Positions 13,693 to 19,836 of a stretch of DNA of 19,836 bases are shown in pieces. The position numbers and the translations under genes were made by a program. The stretch is from Gammaproteobacteria bacterium (GTDB lineage: Bacteria; Pseudomonadota; Gammaproteobacteria; DSM-19610): contig DRQL01000126.1 in the NCBI GenBank assembly GCA_011371465.1, forward strand, positions 1 to 19,836, written 5' to 3'. The notes under the pieces are model-generated. The model did not search any database. It was not told where the DNA came from and worked only from the letters and a program-made list of their open reading frames with translations. Positions within the stretch are counted from its first letter, which is position 1. Each line of letters opens with the position of its first letter.

Positions 13693-14628
13693 GTGGAAAC
13701 TGCCGGAAAACCGCGGGCGCTGGCGCAGCAGTGCCGTACAGCGGACATTGAACTGATCGATCGGTTTACCGATGCGCTGTGGGTCGAAAACGGGTTGAGC
13801 GAAAATACCTGTGCAGCGTACCGGCGCGATCTGTACAGCCTGGCGGCGTGGCTGGCGGGCCGCTCGCAGCCGCTGGCGAAGGCCGGCGCGGCGGAGCTGC
13901 TGGCGTTCCTTGCCGAGCGTTACCGGAGCGGTCGGGCCGCACGCAGCAGCGCCCGCCTGTTGTCCAGCCTGCGGCGTTTCTACCGCTACCTGGTGCGCGA
14001 AGGCCGGCGCCAGGACGATCCGACTGCCAATATCGATTCACCGAAACCGGATCGTCCGCTGCCGCATACCCTGAGCGAAACGGAAATCGAGGCCCTGCTC
14101 GCAGCGCCCGATGTCACACAGGCGGTCGGCCTGCGCGACCGGGCCATGCTGGAACTGTTATACGCCTGCGGCCTGCGCGTCTCGGAACTGGTATCGCTGG
14201 ATACAGACCGGGTCAACCTTGTGCAGGGCGTGGTGCGCGTGCTGGGCAAGGGCAACAAGGAGCGCCTGGTGCCGGCCGGTGACGAGGCGGTGCACTGGCT
14301 GCAGCGCTACTGCGAACAGGCGCGTCCGCAACTGCTGCGCGGGCAGGGCAGCCCCCGCCTGTTTGTGTCGCGCAAGACCGGCAGCATCACGCGCCAGGCC
14401 TTCTGGTACCGCTTGCGAGCGTATGCCGTGCGCAGCGGGATCCGCGGCCACCTGTCGCCGCATACCCTGCGCCATGCCTTTGCCACCCACCTGGTCAACC
14501 ACGGCGCCGATCTGCGTGTGGTGCAGATGCTGCTGGGTCACAGTGACCTGTCGACCACCCAGATCTATACCCATGTGGCCAGGGAACGCCTGCGGCAGAT
14601 ACACCGCGAACACCACCCGCGCGGCTGA
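13693..14628 (+). CDS. xerD: Tyrosine recombinase XerD
   Basis: With XerC, XerD resolves chromosome dimers at dif near the septum under FtsK control. The 311-residue protein (E. coli 298) has the N-terminal SAM-like core-binding domain (IDRFTDALWVENGLSENTCAAYRRDLYSLAAWL) and the catalytic domain with all six residues. They are Arg162 (YACGLRVSEL), Lys186 (GKGNKERLVP), His257 and Arg260 (SPHTLRHAFATHL), His283 (LGHSDLSTT) and nucleophile Tyr292 (QIYTHV). It is XerD rather than a phage integrase because of length, motif text and its position directly before dsbC, an order also found in E. coli (xerD-dsbC). The start is GTG 13693 with GAGG 11 nt upstream; the exact start is less certain than the family. 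Confidence 0.95.
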   Translation: METAGKPRALAQQCRTADIELIDRFTDALWVENGLSENTCAAYRRDLYSLAAWLAGRSQPLAKAGAAELLAFLAERYRSGRAARSSARLLSSLRRFYRYLVREGRRQDDPTANIDSPKPDRPLPHTLSETEIEALLAAPDVTQAVGLRDRAMLELLYACGLRVSELVSLDTDRVNLVQGVVRVLGKGNKERLVPAGDEAVHWLQRYCEQARPQLLRGQGSPRLFVSRKTGSITRQAFWYRLRAYAVRSGIRGHLSPHTLRHAFATHLVNHGADLRVVQMLLGHSDLSTTQIYTHVARERLRQIHREHHPRG

Positions 14629-14681
14629 TTCTCGGGTACACTGTCGAACTGGAAGAGGAAAACAGGGTCAGAACAGGGACA

Positions 14682-15431
14682 GTGTCTTCAACGCAACTCG
14701 GGAAAAACCAGGTGAATTCAATTAAAGCAGTACTTTTCATGAGCTTGGCATCGCTGTTCACTACGGCGGCGCTGGCGGATCGCAGCGCGGACGAAGCGGT
14801 CATCCGCAAGGCGCTGGGCAAAATCAAGCCGGATATCGTCGAGCCGGCACCCATCAACGGTCTGTACGAGGTGGTGGTCGGACCGCACGTGGTGTACATG
14901 AGCGCGGACGGCCGCTACATGTTGCAGGGTGAGCTGATCGACATGGTAAAGGGGGTCAGCCTGACTGAACCCCGCCGCCAGGCAGCGACCAAAGCCTTGC
15001 TGGATACGGTCAGTGAAGACGATATGATCATCTTCAGGCCGAAGAAAGTGAAGCACGTGGTTACCGTGTTTACAGATATCGATTGTGGTTACTGTCGCAA
15101 ACTGCACGGGCAGATGGATAACTACCTTGCTGAAGGCATCGAGGTGCGCTACATGATGTTCCCGCGCGCCGGGGTGGGATCGGAGTCCTACAAAAAGGCG
15201 GTCGCCGTATTTTGCGCCGACGATCGCAACGCCGCGCTGACCGATGCCAAACGTGGCAAAAAACTGGACATGAAGACCTGTGACAATCCCATTGACCGGC
15301 ACATGCAGCTGGTGCGCCAGCTGGGCGCACGCGGCACGCCTTTTATCGTGATGGAAGACGGTTCCACCCAGGCCGGCTATGTGCCGCCCAAACGGCTGGC
15401 GAAACTGCTCGACCAGGCCGAATCGAGGTAG
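14682..15431 (+). CDS. dsbC: Thiol:disulfide interchange protein DsbC
   Basis: This is a periplasmic disulfide isomerase that corrects wrong disulfides and is kept reduced by DsbD. The product has an N-terminal hydrophobic signal peptide (SIKAVLFMSLASLFTTAALA, cleavage after ALA). A short DsbC dimerisation domain follows (ADEAVIRKALGKIKPDIVEPAPINGLYEVVV...YMLQGELIDM). The thioredoxin-like domain has VTVFTDIDCGYCRKLH (Cys135 and Cys138) and the cis-proline in GARGTPFIVMEDG. A second cysteine pair (VFCADD ... KTCDNP) corresponds to the structural disulfide of E. coli DsbC. GTG 14682 gives a longer 33-residue leader; GTG 14712 would give a more typical 23-residue signal peptide and is a real alternative. 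It lies 53 nt after xerD, the conserved xerD-dsbC order. recJ, the next gene in E. coli, is absent here. Confidence 0.95.
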   Translation: MSSTQLGKNQVNSIKAVLFMSLASLFTTAALADRSADEAVIRKALGKIKPDIVEPAPINGLYEVVVGPHVVYMSADGRYMLQGELIDMVKGVSLTEPRRQAATKALLDTVSEDDMIIFRPKKVKHVVTVFTDIDCGYCRKLHGQMDNYLAEGIEVRYMMFPRAGVGSESYKKAVAVFCADDRNAALTDAKRGKKLDMKTCDNPIDRHMQLVRQLGARGTPFIVMEDGSTQAGYVPPKRLAKLLDQAESR

Positions 15432-15440
15432 GCCACCGCG

Positions 15441-15476
15441 CATTGGCCGGTTCGGGCCCGCCAATGGCTTATAAAT
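15441..15476 (+). promoter_or_regulatory. Inverted repeat followed by TATAAA, dsbC to unknown gene
   Basis: CATTGGC (15441-15447) and GCCAATG (15460-15466) form a perfect 7-bp inverted repeat with GG/CC also able to pair inside. TATAAA follows within CTTATAAATTCC at about 15470-15475. It could be an operator beside a -10 box or a weak end-of-operon hairpin; there is no T-run and no clear -35. Confidence 0.35.
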
Positions 15477-15525
15477 TCCCTGCAGTGGCCGCCATTCTGT
15501 AGTGTCGGTAAAGGAAGCAATCGTT

Positions 15526-16926
15526 ATGGAGCAAGCACAGCTGGATACCCACCAGAAAGCCCTGGCCATCAATCTGGATCAAACCCGTTACGGTACCATT
15601 GCCGAAATCGGTGCCGGGCAGGAAACCGCGCGCTGGTTTTTCCAGGTAGGCGGCGCGGCAGGCACCATTGCCAAGGCCATGTCGGCCTACGACATGAAAT
15701 TCAGTGATTCCATCTACGGGCCCTGCAAGCGCTACGTCAGCCGGGACCGCCTGCAGTCGATGCTGGACCACGAGTTCCGCCTGCTGAAGGAGCGTCTTGG
15801 CGAAAGCCGCGGCGCGGACAGTGCCTTTTTTGCCTTTGCCAACACCGTGGCCGCGCGCAGTTTTATCCAGAAGCAGGAGGGTCATGGCTGGCTGGGTATC
15901 TGCTTCCAGGCCCGGCCGGGCGAAGAAGTGTCACGCATCGACCTGCACGTGCAACTGAAAGGCCAGGAGAACATTCAGGACCAGGAGACGCTCGGGCTGC
16001 TGGGTGTCAACCTGATCTACGGGGCGCTGTATTATCACGATGACCCGGATCGCTTGCTGACCTCCCTGCTGGACCAGTTGAATACGGACCTGCTGGCCAT
16101 CGACATGATCGACTTTTGCGGCCCCGCTTTCGCGCAGGTGGACAATCGCCTGATGGCCCTGCGCCTGGTGCAGCACGGCCTGTCCAGTGCGGCCATGTTC
16201 CAGGCGGACGGCAAGGTGGTGCAGCCCGCGGACGCGCTGTACAAAAAGGCGGTGCTGGTGGAACGCAGCCGTTTCCGTCCGCCCACCCGCCTGACCATGA
16301 GCCTGCTGGATTCCGCCTACACGCAGTTCTGCAGGGACCTGGAAATCGACCCGGATGACGTGATCGTGCTCAGTGAGATGACCCTGCATAACCTTGGCCA
16401 GGGTGACGAAATCGACGCGCAGGATTTCCTCGACCGGGCCGAGATCCTGTGCGCGCTGGGCAAGCACGTTCTGATTTCAGACTATGGCGAGTTCTATCGC
16501 CTGGCACAGTACCTGTTTCGTTACACCAGTATGCCGGTTGGTATCGCCCTCGGTGTCCCGACCCTGGCGCAGATTTTTGACGAACAGTATTACCAGAGCC
16601 TGGAAGGCGGCATCCTGGAAGCTTTTGGCCGCCTGTTCAGGAACGATGTCAGCCTGTACGCCTGTCCCGCCCTGAACGAAGCATCCGGCGAGCTGACCAC
16701 GATTCATAACCTGGAGATCCCGGCACACCTGCGCCACCTCTACCTGCACCTGCTGGAGAACGGCTATATCCGGGAACTGGTTGCGGTAGACCGGGATCAG
16801 CTGTCGATTTTCTCCCACACGGTACTGGAAAAGATCCGCAGCGGTGACCCTGACTGGGAAGCCATGGTGCCGGACCAGGTGGCGGAAATTATCCGGAAAA
16901 AGCGGCTGTTCGATTGCTGTAGCTGA
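15526..16926 (+). CDS. Conserved protein of unknown function (466 aa)
   Basis: I cannot assign a function. The 466-residue protein looks well conserved and fully coding, with segments such as YGTIAEIGAGQETARWFFQVGGAAGTIAKAMSAYDMKFSD near the N-terminus. GVNLIYGALYYHDDPDRLL follows in the middle, and GVPTLAQIFDEQYYQSLEGGILEAFGRLF in the C-terminal half. There is no signal peptide, transmembrane helix, Walker motif or known catalytic signature, so it should be cytosolic. From memory, relatives with this EIGAGQETARxFF segment exist in many phyla and sometimes carry labels such as TonB-dependent receptor or nicotinate-nucleotide adenylyltransferase, neither of which fits what is seen here. ATG 15526 was chosen with AAGGAAG about 10 nt upstream; a GTG at 15502 lies in frame. 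The last residues are FDCCS. It ends 5 nt from the convergent helicase-nuclease gene. Confidence 0.8.
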   Translation: MEQAQLDTHQKALAINLDQTRYGTIAEIGAGQETARWFFQVGGAAGTIAKAMSAYDMKFSDSIYGPCKRYVSRDRLQSMLDHEFRLLKERLGESRGADSAFFAFANTVAARSFIQKQEGHGWLGICFQARPGEEVSRIDLHVQLKGQENIQDQETLGLLGVNLIYGALYYHDDPDRLLTSLLDQLNTDLLAIDMIDFCGPAFAQVDNRLMALRLVQHGLSSAAMFQADGKVVQPADALYKKAVLVERSRFRPPTRLTMSLLDSAYTQFCRDLEIDPDDVIVLSEMTLHNLGQGDEIDAQDFLDRAEILCALGKHVLISDYGEFYRLAQYLFRYTSMPVGIALGVPTLAQIFDEQYYQSLEGGILEAFGRLFRNDVSLYACPALNEASGELTTIHNLEIPAHLRHLYLHLLENGYIRELVAVDRDQLSIFSHTVLEKIRSGDPDWEAMVPDQVAEIIRKKRLFDCCS

Positions 16927-16931
16927 AGGTT

Positions 16932-19836
16932 TCAATCCATGCTGAGCAGCACGCCGCCCTCCGTCAGCAGCAGGTAGCTGTTGACCCGGTGGTCCGGCCA
17001 GAGTTTCTGTACGCCGTCCCGGTACAGGTCCATCTGCGGCCTGTAGTGTGAAACCAGCTGCGGTCCCTGCAGCCCTTTTCCGCTCCGGTGAGTCTTGTAA
17101 TCGACCAGGTGGACGGTATGCTCCCCGATCAGCAGACGGTCGATGATGCCGTACACGGTCTGTTGTCCGCGCAGGTACTGTATGGGCACCTCGTTGCGGG
17201 CCTGGGTGCCGGCCGTCGGTTTGAACAACCAGGCCAGTTCTTCCCGGTTGACCAGGGCGTCCACTTCCTGCCGGCAACGCAGCAGTTCCGGGTCGTCCTC
17301 TGCCAGGCAGAACTCGCCCGCGACCTGTTGCAGCAGGTCCGGGCCGGTCGCTTCCTGTGTGACCAGTTGCAGCATGCGGTGAATGATCAGTCCCCGTGTG
17401 CGCCCGTCCTGGTCACCATCGGCCAGCAGCGGTTCGCCCACGCTGCGGCTGGGCGCAATTTCCCGCCACACGGCCGGTACGGAAAAAGGCCGGCTGAGGC
17501 GGGTGTCGACATCGAATCCGCTTTGTACGCTGTCGGTGTCGGTCGCCATGACCGGGGGTTCACCCTGGCAATGGGTCCAGACCTGTGCGGGTGCCGGGTC
17601 GTCGCACAGGGCGTTGGCGATCTGCCCGTACCAGCCGGTAGAGGCGTTCTCCGCGGACGGGGCGCAGCCGGAAACCACCAGCATGCTTTTGGCGCGGGTC
17701 AGCGCCACGTAGAGCAGGTTGGCGGATTCGCGCTGTTCTTCTTCCTGCTCCAGCACATAGCGTTCACTGCTGACGCGGTCACGCTGGCGGCTGTTCCCCA
17801 GCAACAGGAAGTCGGTCGGCCGTTCCGCCTCCGCCGGCCAGCGCACCAGTGTCCGGCTGCCGGGCGGGCCGCTGCCCTGGCTGGTACTGTCGGCCAGGAA
17901 GACCACGGGGGCCTCCAGACCCTTGGCCGCATGGATGGTCAACAGGCAGACGCGCTGGTTCTGCTCGGCCTGCGGTGTTGCCTGGTTCGGTCCTTCCTTT
18001 TCGAGGCCGCGCAACTGACGCACACGTTCCAGGAAGCGGGGCAGTGTGGGGTAGCGGCCGGCATCCGTTTCCAGCGCCAGTTCGATAAAGCGCGTCAGGT
18101 TGGCCCGCACGCGCGCAACCTGGGTAGCGGGAAAAGCGGCCTGGTAGCGCTGTACCAGGTTGGCTTCGTGAAAGATGCGTTCCAGCAGGTCGTGGATCGG
18201 CAGGTGCCCGGCCAGTGTCCGCCAGCCATCCAGCAGACGCCTGGCGCGTACCAGGGGATGGTCGACCGCGAGCCGGTCAGCCACCGCCTCGAGGCGTTCG
18301 ATCCAGGGTCCCCTGGCGTCACTCGCCAGTAACACCAGGTCTTCGTCGCTGACCGAGAAAACCGGTGACTTCAACACCTGGGCCAGCGCCAGGTTGTCCT
18401 GTGGCGTCATCAACACCGTCAGCAGCGCGACCAGGTCGCGGATTTCCAGGCTTTGCAACAGGCTGCCACGGTCCAGGCTCAGGTAGGGAATACCCCGGTC
18501 GCGCAGTGCCGCCTCGTAATCCGCCAGGTGGGTACGGGAACGCATCAGGATCAGGATGTCGTTGTAGACGGCGGTTTTACCGGCCACCAGTTCCTGGATG
18601 CGCCGGGCGATCGCTTGCCCTTCGCGGTAATGACGATCATCCGTTGCGCAGAGACGTGCCTGCTGCAGCGGGTTGCGCAGGCCGGCGGAGGCTTCTTCGC
18701 CGGCCACCGCCCGCGCGGTGATCAATGGCCAGAGTTCCACGCGCCCCCAGAGATCCTGCTGGTGAGTCGAATGGATCTTGAAGCCAGGCATCAGCGCTTC
18801 CATGTCCGGGTGCCGGAAAATCCGGTTGACACAATCGATGATCGCGGGGGAGGAACGCCAGGAGTGATCCAGGTGGATGCTGCCTGCATCCAGGTGCTGT
18901 TGCATCCATTCGGAGGCGATGTCCAGCAGGCGTGGCGTCCCCCGTCGAAAACGGTAGATGGACTGCTTGGCGTCGCCGACGATAAACAGGCTGCGCCAGC
19001 GTTCGCCACCGGCGGCCATTTCCTCCAGCAGGGGCAGGATGAGGCGCCACTGGGTGGGGTTGGTGTCCTGGAATTCGTCGATCAGCAGGTGGTCGATGCG
19101 CTGGTCCAGCTTGTACTGTATCCAGTGCGCGTGCTCGGGGTGATTGAGCAGGCAACAGGCGTTCCATTCCAGGTCGGCAAAGTCCAGCAGGCGCCGCTCG
19201 CGTTTGATGCGCTGGTAGTGCTCCAGCATGCGCTGTCCTGCCCGGTACCAGGCACCGTTGAGTTCCCGGGTGTGGCGGCGGTTCTGCACCTCGATGACCT
19301 GGTCCAGCTGCTCACAAAACCACTCGTGCAGTTCCAGAAAACGGTCTTCACCGGCGTCGGTCATGGACTTGCGCTGGGTTTTGCTGGAAGCGCGCTTGCG
19401 GTGTGTGCCGCTGGCGGTCAGGAAAACGGGCAGCAGCTGCTGGAAGGCCGTGTCCGCATCGTCCGTGTTTTCCAGGATGGCTTCGATGGAAGCGATGACC
19501 CCGAGGTTGGTCTTCGTCGCATGGCGCCCCAGCAGCGCCGCAAATTCGCTCAGCAAGTCACGGGTCGTACTGTTCCAGAAACCTGCAGCGTCAGCTGTCT
19601 GTCGGTCGAGGTCCAGTTGCCGGTGCAGGTGTGCAGCGGCTGCAGCAACGGGGTCGTTACTGTGTTGGGTGAAGGCCCACCAGTCGCTGCGGTGCTCAAC
19701 GAAGCTGAACAGCGCGGCACGGGTGTTGTGCAGGCCATTGAGCGCCTCGAACAGGAATTCCAGTGCCTGGGCCACGGGCTGTTCGGGCGCAGCTGTGGCT
19801 TCGGCAAACAACGCGTCCCAGCTTTCACCGACCAGC
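16932..19836 (-). CDS. AddA/RecB-like UvrD-family helicase-nuclease (5' end outside window)
   Basis: It processes double-strand DNA ends for RecA-dependent recombination. The frame stays open to the window edge, so the N-terminus with Walker A is missing; 967 residues are visible. The superfamily 1 motifs seen are LLIDEFQDTNPTQW (motif II, about 19050-19085), FIVGDAKQSIYRFR (motif III), LDHSWRSSP (motif IV region), LLTIHAAKGLEAPVVFLAD (motif V) and LLYVALTRAKSMLVVSG (motif VI). The C-terminus is a PD-(D/E)XK nuclease domain with GLIIHRMLQL, VPIQYL, YGIIDRLLIGEHTVHLVDYKTHR and QMDLYRDGVQKLW, matching the RecB/AddA nuclease order. AddA is favoured over RecB by overall text, but without the N-terminus and the neighbouring subunit gene, addA, recB or another UvrD-nuclease fusion cannot be fully separated. 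It ends tail-to-tail with the unknown gene, 5 nt apart. Confidence 0.88.
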   Translation of the reverse strand, partial: LVGESWDALFAEATAAPEQPVAQALEFLFEALNGLHNTRAALFSFVEHRSDWWAFTQHSNDPVAAAAAHLHRQLDLDRQTADAAGFWNSTTRDLLSEFAALLGRHATKTNLGVIASIEAILENTDDADTAFQQLLPVFLTASGTHRKRASSKTQRKSMTDAGEDRFLELHEWFCEQLDQVIEVQNRRHTRELNGAWYRAGQRMLEHYQRIKRERRLLDFADLEWNACCLLNHPEHAHWIQYKLDQRIDHLLIDEFQDTNPTQWRLILPLLEEMAAGGERWRSLFIVGDAKQSIYRFRRGTPRLLDIASEWMQQHLDAGSIHLDHSWRSSPAIIDCVNRIFRHPDMEALMPGFKIHSTHQQDLWGRVELWPLITARAVAGEEASAGLRNPLQQARLCATDDRHYREGQAIARRIQELVAGKTAVYNDILILMRSRTHLADYEAALRDRGIPYLSLDRGSLLQSLEIRDLVALLTVLMTPQDNLALAQVLKSPVFSVSDEDLVLLASDARGPWIERLEAVADRLAVDHPLVRARRLLDGWRTLAGHLPIHDLLERIFHEANLVQRYQAAFPATQVARVRANLTRFIELALETDAGRYPTLPRFLERVRQLRGLEKEGPNQATPQAEQNQRVCLLTIHAAKGLEAPVVFLADSTSQGSGPPGSRTLVRWPAEAERPTDFLLLGNSRQRDRVSSERYVLEQEEEQRESANLLYVALTRAKSMLVVSGCAPSAENASTGWYGQIANALCDDPAPAQVWTHCQGEPPVMATDTDSVQSGFDVDTRLSRPFSVPAVWREIAPSRSVGEPLLADGDQDGRTRGLIIHRMLQLVTQEATGPDLLQQVAGEFCLAEDDPELLRCRQEVDALVNREELAWLFKPTAGTQARNEVPIQYLRGQQTVYGIIDRLLIGEHTVHLVDYKTHRSGKGLQGPQLVSHYRPQMDLYRDGVQKLWPDHRVNSYLLLTEGGVLLSMD

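Noticed and set aside
13693..14628. Phage or transposon integrase suggesting a mobile element
   Set aside because: Length, catalytic motifs and the position before dsbC point to housekeeping XerD; no attachment repeats or phage genes are nearby.
14661..14684. Short direct repeat ACAGGGTCAGA/ACAGGGACAGT before dsbC
   Set aside because: Two imperfect 11-nt copies are too short to support a repeat element; they may only reflect a purine-rich translation start region.
17088..18332. Plus-strand open frame of 414 codons opposite the helicase-nuclease gene
   Set aside because: The opposite strand carries all helicase motifs in order; this frame has no recognisable feature.

Overview
The window reads as chromosomal backbone of a fairly GC-rich gammaproteobacterium. 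Supporting points are an adjacent xerD-dsbC pair (as in Escherichia coli), an Hsp15 gene next to a Nudix gene, a cytoplasmic FrnE-type DsbA relative, long-type adenylate kinase without zinc cysteines, and an HtpG of typical length. Genus cannot be fixed from the sequence alone. No rRNA, tRNA, insertion sequence, prophage or CRISPR array was seen.

Layout. 1-1016: end of a helical-repeat (TPR-like) protein gene, then a DNA-alkylation repair methyltransferase. 1108-4444: a tightly packed plus-strand run of htpG, a cytoplasmic DsbA/FrnE-like protein, Hsp15 and a Nudix hydrolase. The last three overlap at their start/stop codons, so this looks like a proteostasis/oxidative-stress operon. 4445-4621: a convergent intergenic region with a perfect 29-bp inverted repeat. 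4622-5302 (minus): a protein with two receiver-like domains, the second lacking the phospho-acceptor aspartate. It diverges from a two-gene MoxR-type AAA ATPase plus VWA/HExxH protein module (5521-7788). 7925-8839: a single HDOD-domain protein. 9004-9657: adk, preceded by a second palindromic repeat. 9658-10171: 514 bp without a convincing gene but with several strong or competing hairpins. 10172-11782: a diguanylate cyclase with intact GGEEF active site and inhibitory RxxD site, followed by a clear intrinsic terminator. 11894-12262: a thioredoxin, tail-to-tail with moeA (12265-13524, minus). 13693-15431: xerD and dsbC. 15526-16926: a conserved protein of unknown function. 16932-19836 (minus): most of an AddA/RecB-like helicase-nuclease whose N-terminus lies outside the window.

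How the genes fit together. Three functional themes recur: protein folding and thiol chemistry (HtpG, Hsp15, FrnE-like, thioredoxin, DsbC), DNA repair and chromosome resolution (methyltransferase, XerD, AddA-like), and signalling (pseudo-receiver, HDOD, GGDEF). The least explained pieces are the MoxR/VWA module with its divergent pseudo-receiver neighbour, the structured 514-bp leader in front of the diguanylate cyclase gene, and the 466-residue unknown protein after dsbC. I did not find a clearly new multi-gene system; these three are the best candidates for follow-up.
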